Positions 27,298 to 39,349 of a stretch of 64,000 nt of DNA are shown piece after piece. Each line of letters starts with the position of its first letter. The stretch's first letter is position 1. The position numbers and the translations under genes were made by a program. Under the pieces are notes generated by a model. It saw nothing but the letters and a program-made list of their open reading frames with translations. It made no database searches and had not been told where the DNA came from. The stretch covers positions 14,955,703-15,019,702 of the forward strand of contig NC_064037.1 of assembly GCF_932526225.1 (NCBI RefSeq). Reading direction: 5' to 3'. This DNA is from Nematostella vectensis. Lineage: Eukaryota; Cnidaria; Anthozoa; Actiniaria; Edwardsiidae.

Positions 27298-28142
27298 AAT
27301 TGAAAAAAATGGCTTCTTCATGCCTGAAGTTCAGACGCGTGTGGGAAAGACTCTCTTGTTCAAGTCTTTAAATCCCTTTTTAAATGAGTCTAGTTTTTTT
27401 ATTAAGGTCGCAAGTCTGCGTGTAAGACATACTCGGCATAGATCCATGCGTCAAGTTTGTTATTTGTCAATCCTCATCTAAGTAGCACTTCTATATTCTC
27501 TTAACTATACATAGTGGCTTAGCAGAGACTTAGCTATAGAGACTTATCAAGAGATCTCTTGAGCTGAACAAATACTTTACACAAGGCCCTTGCTAGCAAC
27601 CTCGCCTTCTTTTGGCTGGTTTCCATATAATCGCAGGCGTGACTCAACCTGCGAATTTGCGATCATATGGAAACCACACTTTAAGCCTGCGACTGATTGA
27701 TTTCACGTACCATGGCTGTAAGCATTCCTAGACTTGATATCTCAACTGTGGTATTAGGTCATTCCAATACCTTGGGATATTTTTAGGAATTTTGTGAGAG
27801 ATGCTGCTTTAAAGTCAAAGTGAGGTCAAGGGTGTACCCCCGCGTGCTGTATGAAATCGACAAATGGGCCGAAATTCCAGAACCACTGTTTCTTTTCGAA
27901 GTCAAGAGATTACAAAAAGGTTTGTGTGAATTTAATGCGGGGGATAAATATCTCTATATTTACACAAAAAACGACAACAAAGTATAGTCAACAAAATTAT
28001 CAAGCTTTGCTTAAAAAAATCGAAAACTGGTTTCAAGAGTGGAAACTTCTCGGCAAATTATCAAATAAAATTTCGAATAGGATATGTGCATGATGTTGGT
28101 AACCGATGGCGTAACAAGCGTAGATTTTGCCTGATGGCGTTG

Positions 28143-29030
28143 CAATCAGCCCGCTTGTCAAAAAGACCTCAAGGCCCGCTAGCGCGCAATCAGCCCGCTT
28201 GTCAAAAAGACATCAAGGCCCGCTAGCGTGCAATCAGCCCGCTTCTTAAAAAGGCTTAAAAGCCCGCTAGCGTATATGTAATCAGCCCGCTTGTTTAAAA
28301 AAACTTCAGGGCCCGCTAGCGGGCAATCAGCCCGCTTGTCAAAGAGACCTCAATGCCCGCTAGCGTGCAATCAGCCCGCTTCTTAAAAAGACTTAAAAGC
28401 CCGCTAGCGTATATGTAATCAGCCCGCTTGTTTAAAAAAAACTTCAGGGCCCGCTAGCGGGCAATCAGCCCGCTTGTCAAAGAGACCTCAATGCCCGCTA
28501 GCGTGCAATCAGCCCGCTTCTTAAAAAGACTTAAAAGCCCGCTAGCGTATATGTAATCAGCCCGCTTGTTTAAAAAAACTTCAGGGCCCGCTAGAGTGCA
28601 ATCAGCCTGCTTGTTAAGAAGACCTAAAAGCCCGCTAGCGTGCAATCAGCCCGCTTGTTAAAAAGACCTAAAAGCCCGCTAGCGTGCAATCAGCCCGCTT
28701 GTTAAAAAGACCTTAAAGCCCGCTAGCGTGCAATCAGCCTGCTTGTTAAAAAGACCTAAAAGCCCGCTAGCGTGCAATCAGCCCGCACGTCTTAATGACC
28801 TCAAGGCCCGCTAGCGTGCAATCAGCCCGCTTGTCTAGAAGACCTGAAGGCCCGCTAGAGCGCAATCAGCCCGCTTGTTAAAAAGAACTCAAGGCCCGCT
28901 AGCGTGCAATCAGCCCGCTTGTCTAGAAGACCTCAAGGCCCGCTAGCGTGCACAATCAGCCCGTTTGTAAAAAGACCTAAAAGCTCGCTCAGCCCGCAAG
29001 TCTAAATGACCTCAAGGCCCGCTAGCGTGC
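28143..29030. repeat. 44-50 bp minisatellite with CCCGCTAGCG core
   Basis: About 20 units of the type CAATCAGCCCGCTTGTNAAA, AGACCTNAANG, CCCGCTAGCGTG. The first units form a higher-order repeat of about 140 bp, repeated two to three times (about 28228-28580). Some units hold the palindrome CCCGCTAGCGGG. The array decays gradually to ~29170. Confidence 0.95.
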
Positions 29031-29599
29031 CTTTCCCTTACTGATGTCTCTTGAAGCCTGCTCGTGTCTTGCAAAGGCCCGCCCGCTGAAGTCCGCTCAA
29101 TGCTCGTTAGCGTACATAAGGCCCGCTGTTTCCCATTTAATGCCCGCTGGCGTGCAGAAAGCCCGCTGACCGTGTTACAATTTGTTATGTCGATTACTAG
29201 ATGCTTTTGTAAGAATTTATTTTCTGTTGAGAGCTTTAGAATATGTATACGTAGTTTTAGCGCATTAAAGGGAAATAATCTATACTATTTATAATACGCT
29301 CAGGAATGGACGGTTGTCCACCTTTTACAAAAAAAACAGTTGAGCTAGAAAACTCCGAAACCACGCCATTTCCACACATTGCCGGAGAGGAGGTGTGCAA
29401 AATGTTTTTTCTTTCAAAATTATACCGGATAGAAAAGTTCTAATTCACGCGTTTTTGTAAGCGAGAGGATCACACTCGCAAAGGCGCCATTTTCAAGATT
29501 TCACAGAAGCACAAAAATAATTTATTTCCCGGAGCAAAAAGGACTAATGTCCTTCAGACCTTCGTGTCTCTCAAGAAAAACACACTAAAAGTATACAGT

Positions 29600-30357
29600 A
29601 ATAAACAGGGAAATACAGGGGAATACAGGAGAATACAGGGGAATACAGGAGAATACAGGGAAATACAGGAGAATACAGGGGAATACAGGAGAATACAGGA
29701 AAATACAGGAGAATACATGGAAATGCAGGCAAATACAGGAAAATACCGGGAAATACAAGAGAATACAGGAAAATACAGGAGAATACAGGAAAATACAGGA
29801 GAATACAGGGAAATACAAGAGAATACAGGAAAATACAGGGAAATACAGGAGAATACAGGAAAATACAGGGGAATACAGGAGAATACAGGGAAATACAGGA
29901 GAATACAGGGAAATACAGGGAAATACAGGAGAATACAGGAGAATACAGGAAAATACAGGGAAATACAGGAGAATACAGGGAAATACAGGGAAATACAGGA
30001 GAATACAGGAAAATACAGGAGAATACAGAAAAATACAGGGAAATACAGGAGAATACAGGAGAATACAAGAAAATACAGGGAAATACAGGAGAATACAGGG
30101 AAATACAGGGAAATACAGGGGAATACAGGAGAACACAGGAAAATTTAGGGAAATACGGGAAAATACAGGGAAGTACAGGGAAATACAGGAGAATACAGGA
30201 AAAAACAGGAGAATACAGGGAAATGCAAGAGAATACAGGGAAATACAGGAGAACACAGGAAAATACAGGGAAATACAGGGGAATACAGGAGAATACAGGG
30301 AAATACAGGAGAATACAGGGAAAAACAGGAGATTACAGGGAAATACAGGACAATACA
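29600..30357. repeat. 10 bp tandem repeat (RAATACAGGR)
   Basis: About 75 copies of a 10 bp unit in two alternating versions, GAATACAGGA and AAATACAGGG. The absence of stops in several frames on both strands produces long open frames that are by-products. Confidence 0.97.
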
Positions 30358-31129
30358 ATACAATATAACACTATAATCTGATAATATGGATACACGAAAA
30401 TGATACACTTAAATATGGTTACATGAAGTACTTACCGATTATTCAAAATGGCGAGTCCTCGAATGACGATGAAGTTATTATTAGACAACAAGCGAGCAAC
30501 AACAACAAGAAGGGGTCAGTACGCAGCTCTTAAAAGCTGCAATTTGATTGGGCAGATGAACAATATCCGCACCTCGACACAAAGAACGAGAAGAATAGAG
30601 ACAAAAGAACTCCTTTGTAGATTGAAGATAATAGGAGACAAAGCAGCTGCGTACTTACAACAAGCGACAACATAACTGCCAAACAGCCAAACAGCCAAAG
30701 CCTGCCTTTGAGTTAAACTCTGAACCAAATCATTTTGTTTTTACAAGATGCCTCTTTTATTGCATCATCATTAAATACATTTTGCATTGTATATGTATAT
30801 TAGTATTACGTATTTGCGTTTAATGTCGAATCAAAGAAATATATTTGTAAAAAATGTCGAAGAGAAATAGAAAGCAGCATTCTCTCTGCCCTTTGTAAAA
30901 TTTGGTAGATTTGTTGGCAAGTTTTTTACACTTGGGACAATTTTTAGGTAATTCTCATTCTATTTTTGGAGCAACTTTTGGGGATTTTTAGAGCATCTTT
31001 TTAGGAAATCTGGAGCATCTTTGGGACAGCCCTAATTGTGGCAATATCTACTTCCCATTCTCATCGATAATTATCAAATTGTAACATCAGTGTACAAATG
31101 TTATAATGAAGACAACGCCGTATTATTTA
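30358..31129. other. Non-coding spacer
   Basis: AT-rich DNA between two tandem-repeat blocks. A 75-codon open frame at 30448-30675 shows no recognisable family. Confidence 0.45.
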
Positions 31130-31690
31130 TTAATATGATGTCACCAATCACGTGACCGTGAGAAAAATAAGCCATTATCTCGAGTTCCTTGTAAGAAAAC
31201 ATTAACAAACTTTCGGAGTAAGACAAAGAGCACATGGGATTTACAATTTCGAACTTTTCAAATATGATGTCATCAATCACGTGACAATCACTTGGGAAAA
31301 TGTCGATATCTCGAGTTATGAGTTGGACAACAATACGAAACTTTCAAAAAATGACAAATAGCACGTGGGATTTACAATAATGAACTTTAAAAATATGACA
31401 TCACCAATCACGTGACTATGGAAAAAGACAATATATTGAGTTTTGAGTGAGAAAACAGTACAAAACTTTCAAAAAATAACAAATAGCACATGGAATTTAC
31501 AATCATGATTTTTTTTTTAAATATGACGTCGTCAATCACGTGACCGTGGGAAAAAAGTCGCTATCTTGAGTTTTGAGTGAGAAAACAGTACGAAACTTTC
31601 AAAATATGACAAATTGCACCTTGGAATTAGGACAATTTTTTTTGACGTCATCAATAACGCAACCGTTGGAAAAAAGCCGATATCTCCAAT
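31130..31690. repeat. ~128 bp repeat block, about 4.5 units
   Basis: Units begin near 31133, 31261, 31391, 31519 and 31640. Each carries ATATGAYGTCAYCAATCACG, TGACC, then TCTCGAGTTTTGAGTGAGAA, AACTTTCAAAAAATGACAAA and a CACATGGGATTTACAAT segment. The units are about 80 percent alike by eye. Confidence 0.85.
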
Positions 31691-31745
31691 TAGTACAACA
31701 GCTAACTGATAATACAGTGGAAACTATTGTACTCAGCGCTATTAA

Positions 31746-31895
31746 AGCTTCCTTTTCTGGCATTTTTACGTGATTTGCCTTAACAAATTAAAATAAATCA
31801 CGTACAAATGCCAAAAGTGAAGCTTTGTGTTGAATATGATATTTCCATGTAGAGTTACCTCCCGTATTGTCGAGTTGCCTGCTATATGTTTTTAT
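31746..31895 (+). repeat. Isolated monomer of the 58.8-64 kb satellite family
   Basis: It contains TGCCAAAAGTGAAGCTTTG, then GATATTTCC, GTCGAGTTGCCTGCTATATG and TTTTTATT in the same order as the big array, more diverged. A partial inverted copy (TGGCATTTTTACGTGATT) precedes it. Confidence 0.8.
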
Positions 31896-31899
31896 TAAT

Positions 31900-34800
31900 G
31901 AGGGAAAGGGCATTATTTAGGGGGCTGCTAAGTTGAATTTTTTTTTTTTGTTAAAAACATTTCGACCCTTCCTCAATCTAAAGCACAAAAATGGTGGCCC
32001 TCCCCAAAAAAGAAAAAAAAGGCCCTCAAGATAGAAAAAAGCTCATTGGTTAGTTTATTGAAATTATACTCAAAGTTGTGAGATGCACCACAAAATTATA
32101 TAACCGTATGAGTGCACGGCATACAAATGTACTAGATATATTTAGGCACAGCCTAAAAGCGGAGCCCCCAAATTCGATTGAGTTTCGACAGTCGTGTAGG
32201 TCTAGAATATTTTTCAGAAATTAATCCCTAAGCAGTTTTTATGTAAGAAACAAAATATTATCTTTAGGTTAATGATTCTCTGTTTTGATACATAAAAGAA
32301 GAAATAATTTAATTGATCTAAAAAATGTACAAACAGTACATAGCAGGTGGAAGACTTGCTTATTGAAATGGTTTTTATAAGCATTCAGCGTTACAGTTTT
32401 CATGTAGCAAAATTGTTACAATTAAATTTGATAATTTTGAAAAATTTAGGAATTTTCTTAAATGAAACTATGTTTGAAAAATGTAAAAGTTAGGGTGGCC
32501 TGTTCTTGCCATAGCTCTGTCTTTGCTGACATAATCTATGATCAGCTCTTACGTGAAGTGTTTTCTGGAAAAGAGAAAATAGAAGATTAGAACAAAAACC
32601 ATCTGTGGACATCTCTCTGCTTTTCAACATAATTTGAATAGAGTGTGGGGGGGCTAGAAATTGTTAACAGTTATCTTATCTTATTTTATCTTATCTTATC
32701 AGAGTATCAAAGACTTTTCAAAACATTCATGCTCGATTTTGTTTGTTATGAATTGTGCCCAGTTCTATCCTTTTTATTTGGTGCTTTTTTTTGCCGATTA
32801 AATCGCTTCATTTTCAAGTTGTGTCGAGTTGAGAGTTTTCATCACTTAGAAAACCATTCCACTTCCCGACAAGAAGTGAGCCAATCACGGCTAACATCAT
32901 TCTATGGGATTCCCTACCATCCAATCGGGTTTAATTTCTGTCAAATGATTTAACATTTAGGATAAGCAAATTATAATTTCCGTATTTTATGAATAGATTG
33001 GCTAAATAATTACTGAATTTCAATAAAAATCCTAGATTTGCCGATTTATGTAGACAACTGGTACCCCAAACACTGCAGTGGCATCGGCACTTTTCGAAAC
33101 AAGGACAAAAAAAGTAGATAAAGCCTCATTTTGTAGCAAAACTTGCAATACCTTCGCAAAGCTTTTTACATTTTTTGGCGCACGGTGCGGGAAGCCGTGA
33201 TCAACCGCTGGCTTTAAGAAACGCTCTCCCCACTCGGAAAAGTGTCCCAAAAAACTCTCCCGGTAAACGGGACTGGTAATTAACGGTATTCTGTTTTTCT
33301 TTGTGAGTTAAATTTCTTTTCGCCGTGAGTCATTTCTTTTTCCCTTTTTCCTGACTTGGTGAGCTATTTCTATTCTTTGTAAGCTTCTTTTTTGCTTAAG
33401 CTAATTTCCTTCGCCTTGCCAGATATGGGACACCGTACTTTCCAGACGACCGAGTAGAGTGTTGGGATTAGATAAATGATTTGGCTTTGATTGCATGCAA
33501 ACGGTTTGGACTCAAGCTAAACATTGAACTGTACACTAGCGATATTAAGATGTTGCTTTGCCTCCCCCAGTTTTATCCTTTTGTTTACTCCCAACGACAA
33601 AACACACAAGTATCGGATAACTTTAATTCACAATAAAATGAACTTACCGTCTCTCGAGCTATATCTGCTTTATTTCTTTCATTTTTTTTTTTTTTTGGCT
33701 CTTCGGTTTATCCAACACTTGAAAATCTTAGCGTCTTGGGTCTTTTCTTGGGTCTAGTTGTTCTTGTTTCTGTGTAGTCACTTACTTCTGGGAAGACTTC
33801 AAGTCGTCTCAATAATTATTGTTCTGTTATATATACATTTTCCCTAAAGTTGTTTCCACTTTTAGAAGTGGAGGAAAAAAGCAACCGAGTGAGTGCTTCT
33901 TTTCAGAGATATTTTCTCTGTTAGTTTTACACACGTCCCCATTCTCGCGCCAAAAAAACCAGACAAGCCAGACACGGGAAAATCCACAGGTATCCCATCA
34001 TGACCACGGGAACTTTATCGTATACACCACTTTCCTATAACTGGGGTTTTGCAGGGGCTCCGCTAATAAACACCCACAAATGTAATACACCCAGAATTGT
34101 AATAAGAAGTTGCCCACAAATGACGTACGTGCAATCAGGGCAATTCAAACAGAAAAAGGAGATTGGTCACTGCAAAGAAAAAAATGTTTGTGAATAAGAT
34201 TTCAGTTGAGAAGGAGCTAATAAGGCCACATATCAAGAAAATTTAGCCAAAATTTGTCGTTTTTGCCAAACGCGGTTACTTCCATATAAGGAAAATAATA
34301 TATTCCTAATTTGGAAAAACTGTATGATTCTTGTCATTTTTAAGGTTGCCGTACCGCAGGTGCTTCGTATACTTTATGACTTGTAATCAGAAGAGAAAAA
34401 CAGTGTCTGTGACCATCCTTGGTCAATGGAGAAAGTATCTGAAAAAAACGAAAATTCCTCGGCATATCAAGAAAATTCAGCCGAAAATTGTCGTTTTTGC
34501 CAAACGCGGTCACCTTCATATTAGGAAACTAATATATTCCTTATTTGGAAAAACTGCATGATTTTTGTAATTTTTAAGGTTACCGTACAGCAGGTGCTTC
34601 GTAAACTTTTGGTTGGATTTTTGCGGTTCAAAAATTTCGACTCTGCCCCCATTTAAAGCCCATAAATGGTGACTCTCCCCGATTTATTTTCACAAATGAC
34701 AGACAACCTCAGATTGTGCAATCTACTGTCTGATCGGGGGTTAGGTTTTCATCTTTTTCTAAGATGCGTTCCTGCACTGTTTTGTGTTTTATACCGATGA

Positions 34801-35634
34801 TCAATTGCTCGATTAGACGCTCATTAATTTCTTGTTGGTCTCGAAATTTACACTAAGACGCCTGATTTCTACACCTTGTCATGAAATCATCGGTGTCTCG
34901 CTAGCTAGTTGCTTGAATTGCTGGAGTTGGTCTCGCGCCAATCTGAAGTTTGTCCTGGGAGCTAAATGCTTCTCAAATTTCTCCCAGATTTTTATGGTTT
35001 TGTTTTGTTGTCGTCTGATTTCCAGACAAAACTATTGTAAATGTCAACACCGTTCCGGCCGATCCACAAAAGGATATATGATGCTCTCTCTGTGTCGTTC
35101 TTTTTCGTGAATGGTCCGTCAAACACGAGGTTACAATATTGTTTGAATCGTGGTGTCTTTTGCCTCCCAGTTCTTGCTTGGGGGTGTAAATTCAACGGCT
35201 ATTGTGCAGTAATTACACAACCGTAAAGGGACAACTTTATTTAGGGACTGTCTTTATTGTTCGCATGACTTACCGGCGGTCCATCGAGCGCTCTAGTTTT
35301 GATTGTATCCCACTTCTGACACCAAATGATTCCGTTTCAGTATTTAATCAAGTATACAAGATGCTGTATTATCTTGCTCGCTGAGCGCTTGTGTTGGCGA
35401 GAGAGAGAGATTATGGTTCGGATTACATGTTAATCTGGGCGTGATTAATATCTAATAGATTATTATAACTGATATCATTACAATTAATGACAAAAATTGC
35501 TAAATAACTAGTTGACAGCAGTGAACTACATGCTAATAGGTCAAGGAAACAACATTGTCGATATGAACATCAAACATCAAATTAGATTTGATAGATACTG
35601 TTATGACGTCATCGACAACAGCCGTGTATTCGAA
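31900..35634. other. Host intergenic DNA
   Basis: AT-rich sequence with a duplicated ~150 bp block (34228-34376 and 34463-34608). No supported gene. Confidence 0.5.
34228..34608 (+). repeat. Direct duplication of a ~148 bp block
   Basis: CATATCAAGAAAATT, GTCGTTTTTGCCAAACGCGG and GCAGGTGCTTCGTA recur in the same order at 34228-34376 and 34463-34608, about 235 bp apart, with about 12 percent difference by eye. Confidence 0.8.
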
Positions 35635-35725
35635 AATGTGGACTTTAAAAGCACACTAGCATTACTCACATTGGCACCAGTCGGGCCAAGACGGGACGCT
35701 AGCACAGTCTATTACCCGTGCAGTT

Positions 35726-35782
35726 CGGCAACCATGGACAGCTGTTTCGTCCTTATTAGGACTCGTAAGCATGGCATAGCCG
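35726..35782 (-). ncRNA. Hammerhead ribozyme, copy 1 (core mutated)
   Basis: Same layout as copies 2 and 3, but the conserved CTGACGA reads CTTACGA, which replaces the catalytically essential G of the CUGANGA core. Expected to be inactive. Confidence 0.8.
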
Positions 35783-36080
35783 GTTTGCCTCAGTTAAACT
35801 TCATCGGCAAAAAAACTGCAGGGCGACTTCGACTCGAACGAAGTGCTTTAAACCACAGCTCAGATCCATGTGAGATCTAGAGCTGCGACCGGGCTAGCGT
35901 GATGCCAATTGTGCGGATCACGCAAGCGACCTTTGCTAGTCTAAAACTCCGTCGGATAGCCAAACTATCCTTGCGAGTATGTATACATAAATGTGGACTT
36001 TAAAAGCACACTAGCATTACACACATTGGCACCAGTCGGGCCAAGACGGGACGCTAGCACAGTCTATTACCCGTGCAGTT

Positions 36081-36137
36081 CGGCAACCATGGACAGCTGT
36101 TTCGTCCTTATTAGGACTCGTCAGCATGGCATAGCCG
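36081..36137 (-). ncRNA. Hammerhead ribozyme, type I, copy 2
   Basis: Minus strand: stem I 5' strand CGGC-TATG-CCATG, core CTGACGA, stem II GTCC-TAATAA-GGAC, core GAAA, a very short stem III from CAGCTG, cleavage triplet GTC, then stem I 3' strand CATGG-TT-GCCG. Both parts of stem I pair perfectly around an internal loop. The minimal stem III is like that of the Schistosoma hammerhead. All invariant core positions are present, so self-cleavage after GTC is expected. Confidence 0.9.
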
Positions 36138-36435
36138 GTTTGCCTCAGTTAAACTTCATCGGCAAAAAAACTGCAGGACGACTTCGACTCGAACGAAGTG
36201 CTTTAAACCACAGCTCAGATCCATGTGAGATCTAGAGCTGCGACCGGGCTAGCGTGATGCCAATTGTGCGGATCACGCAAGCGACCTTTGCTAGTCTAAA
36301 ACTCCGTCGGATAGCCAAACTATCCTTGCGAGTATGTATACATAAATGTGGACTTTAAAAGCACACTAGCATTACACACATTGGCACCAGTCGGGCCAAG
36401 ACGGGACGCTAGCACAGTCTATTACCCGTGCAGTT

Positions 36436-36492
36436 CGGCAACCATGGACAGCTGTTTCGTCCTTATTAGGACTCGTCAGCATGGCATAGCCG
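36436..36492 (-). ncRNA. Hammerhead ribozyme, type I, copy 3
   Basis: Identical to copy 2 over the ribozyme, with an intact CTGACGA and GAAA core and a GTC cleavage triplet. Confidence 0.9.
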
Positions 36493-37576
36493 GTTTGCCT
36501 CAGTTAAACTTCATCGGCAAAAAAACTGCAGGGCGACTTCGACTCGAACGAAGTGCTTTAAACCACAGCTCAGATCCATGTGAGATCTGGGCTGCGACCG
36601 GGCTAGCGTGATGCCAATTGTGCGGATCACGCAAGCGACCTTTGCTAGTCTAAAACTCCGTCGGATAGCCAAACTATCCTTGCGAGTATGTATACATAAA
36701 TGTGGACTTTAAAAGCACACTAGCATTACACACATTGGCACCAGGGCCGAACTGCATTTGTGGGTAGTTATTACATTTGTGGGCTCTACACATGCCCCCA
36801 GACCCCCATATACAATAGTATTTAAACCCCTGAACAATGGGCTCGCAACAACACTTCTCCTGGCGTGGTAGTGTTTAGTTTTCGTTTTAATCTGGTATTC
36901 GTACCAGGCGTCGGGGCTCAACTGTGGCTGTATGGGGTGATAAAATGTGTGGTTATAGACGTTAGTATGTGGCTATTTTATATGGAATATTTGCAATGGT
37001 GGTGTAAGAGTTGGAGTTGTGACTATAAAATGGGAGGTGGAAAAAGGCTTTCAGTAAAATGTTAGGGGACAACTGTATATTTGACCTTCGGGGGAAGTTG
37101 ATAATTACTTGCTGATAACCTCTTTGTTATAACATATTCAATCTTGTGGAGTGTAATGTGAGCTTGTGGGAAAAACAAGGCCTGTGATGGGACTAATATC
37201 CGAAAGCGTGCAGATAGGGTATAAAAAAAAAGAAATGGATGGCGAATAGGAGATAGATAATGGTTATATAAGTAAAGGACAGTTGGCTCCTTGAGTACGG
37301 AGTGTTTTATTGTGACGTGTAGAGAGAGTGTGTAAGGATGCGGGCTCTAAGATAGTGACTGATAAGTGATGAGCTTATGCGATGGCCCATATTGAGCAAA
37401 AATATTACGCGGAGGTACAGGTAGCAGAAACGGTACGAATTGGAAGCATAGAGTGAAGTGAATAGCATGTACCTGGCGGGCTGATAAATGTAGATACACA
37501 AACGAAGGCTTCTAAAACCACTTGGATTCCATTACGGCTTGCAAAGTATTCTGGGAGATCCAGGGAAACATTCACG

Positions 37577-37860
37577 AGGGGAGGGCCGGTCAACACTCCT
37601 CTCCCCAAAGTCAGATGTTTTTTACCCCGGAGCCGAACAAATCAATTCCAGGTCATACAGGCCCAGAATAGCAGTGAAACAATTTTGGAATTAATTTGGT
37701 TTCAGAAAAGACAGCATTTAGGAGAGCTGTGGTGATTCATTTGAAAATTATTTTTCCATCCAAGCAATGCCAAACAAGAAACAATCACCACCTTTGCTTG
37801 CAAATATCCATAGTCGCAGCAATCAATTATGCCCCAATAGACTTCATGATGTCCTAGGAT
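37577..37860 (+). repeat. Dispersed repeat, copy A (partner at 51395)
   Basis: Shares long stretches with 51395-51655, such as AACAAATCAATTCCA, CCCAGAATAGCAGTG and TTGCTTGCAAA, in the same order and orientation. Confidence 0.8.
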
Positions 37861-38701
37861 TAAAAGTGGGGACCGCGAAGCACTACTGAAAAGCTAGGAA
37901 ACTGCTGAATAGGTGCAGCGGTGTTTACTTTGACGGGCTGTATCAAACTCAAAATATGGGGGAAAGTAGCTGTTTTCAGTCTGTTTTTTTTTGTAAATTA
38001 AGCTCAATAATAGCCAGGATTAACGGCATGAGACACTTTGCACAAAGGTTAGACATATTTTATTCTCTGAATGCAATATTCAATACAAATTGGAAATGCA
38101 TTTTTGTTTATTTTATTAAAAAATCACTGACAAAGCATCCTAATTCCCGTGATCGGAACGCAAGGTCATGAAAGTTCAAGAAGAAGGCGCACCACATTCA
38201 TTCTATTTTGTGGGGGCTCTGGGGTTCTCCCGAGGGAAAAAAATTGAAATTCCAAACTTTAAGTAGCCTCGAATTGTTCAGAATACTTGTTAAAAATAAG
38301 GCCCTCCCACAAATCGATGCTAAAAAGAATCTCAGCCCTCTTCCAAACATAGCACCCTCCCTCCCCAAGTAATAACGACTCTTCCCTACAGCACACAAAC
38401 ACACATTTATCTTTATCTTCATATATACAACAGGTCAAGGCATCCCATAGTATCAATAGAGCATAGCTATTAGCTCAGGTCATTTCAACATTCAAGAATC
38501 TGCCTTAATGTTTACAAAAAAAGACTTATAATGCACACAAACTCACATTTTTATCTTCCTCATCTCTTGGAATAAGCGCAGGTGACGTTTGGTTTTCGCA
38601 AAAAAAAAAAATGTACGACACCTATAAGTATCTCGTCAAACCCTAAAATTCTCTTAACTGCTTGTTATCTCCTTAAACACATTTTTGTAAGGGGACCTGA
38701 A

Positions 38702-38934
38702 AATTAGCCCTAATTGCTTAATGAATTAAGAGGTCTTGGTGACCCAAATAGGCTTTCTTTCTCGTGCGGCGTGTAGACTTATTTACATCATATATTATCT
38801 GATAATATATATACTCTAACATTTTTGTTTTAAAATTAGCCCGAATGATGCCGTTCTAAGAAAGTCTTGGTGACCCAAATAAGCTTTTTATCTCATGCGG
38901 CGTGGCGAATTATTTACATCATATTATCTGTTAA
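38702..38934 (+). repeat. Direct duplication of ~100 bp
   Basis: AAATTAGCCC, GTCTTGGTGACCCAAATA and TTATTTACATCATAT occur in the same order at 38702-38806 and 38833-38934. Confidence 0.75.
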
Positions 38935-39205
38935 TGCATCGTCTTTCATCATTTTAAATTCAATTTCGTCAGAAGGTTGAGCATAATAGATTAGCTTTTT
39001 CCTGTAAAGATAATGAGTAATAATATCTATATCCGGCCCGGACCGGATATAGGATATAGGGGGGGGGGGGGGGTATGGGGCGCGTTCGTACCCCCCCCCC
39101 TCCCCCCCTCCCTCCCACATCGGTGGAAAGCCCACTTCTGGTTCGAACGTGCATTCAAAAATCCTTTTTGTTGTTTCGGCGGTGGTCAGATTTTTATCAG
39201 AAAAC

Positions 39206-39349
39206 TCACACCCTCCCCCCAAACACTTCAACGCGAAAGCCTGGCCCAAATGCCCATTGTGTTGGTATGAATCTGATGTATCTTGCCGTTGGCCTGTTTA
39301 CCAAGGCATTCTTCACAACTGTTGGCTTGTCGTAGTTTCCATGAAACTC
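39206..39349 (-). CDS. Exon 10: discoidin domain end and stop
   Basis: 48 codons including TGA at 39206-39208. F[14 protein letters not shown], [11 protein letters not shown] and RVEVFGG are the canonical end of a factor 5/8 type C domain. Confidence 0.88.
   Translation of the reverse strand, partial: EFHGNYDKPTVVKNALVNRPTARYIRFIPTQWAFGPGFRVEVFGGRV

Larger units (their letters stand above)
25605..28142. other. Host intergenic DNA 3' of the GPCR gene
   Basis: AT-rich sequence with a half copy (26471-26544) and a full copy (27129-27297) of a hairpin element. No coding exon is supported. Confidence 0.5.
35635..36744 (-). mobile_element. Retrozyme-like array: 355 bp repeats with hammerhead ribozymes
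   Basis: About 3.1 tandem copies of a unit of exactly 355 bp (equivalent points at 35726, 36081 and 36436), nearly identical. The minus strand of each full unit holds a complete type I hammerhead ribozyme. Tandem small repeats with hammerheads are the hallmark of animal retrozymes, non-autonomous retroelements that spread through circular RNAs. The array starts within a unit (AATGTGGACTTTAAAAGC) and ends 45 bp or so into the fourth. The open frames on the plus strand are incidental. Which autonomous element would mobilise it is unknown. Confidence 0.85.
36745..39205. other. Intergenic DNA 3' of the PAN/EGF/discoidin gene
   Basis: Holds a dispersed repeat copy (37577-37860), a ~100 bp direct duplication (38702-38934) and G/C homopolymer runs around 39058-39108. 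No exon is supported. Confidence 0.5.

Noticed and set aside
28143-29030. CRISPR-like look (short repeats with variable parts)
   Set aside because: The sequence is animal nuclear DNA, the 'spacers' are variants of one another, and there are no cas genes; it is a minisatellite.
29564-30408. Long open frames on both strands (up to 257 codons)
   Set aside because: They arise from a 10 bp tandem repeat without stops in several frames; no start context or domain.
35512-36611. Plus-strand open frames in the 355 bp repeats
   Set aside because: Antisense to the hammerhead ribozymes and repeated with the unit; no coding signature.
39013-39335. Several overlapping open frames around 39.0-39.6 kb (plus strand)
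   Set aside because: They overlap homopolymer runs and are antisense to the discoidin exons, which have better splice and domain support.
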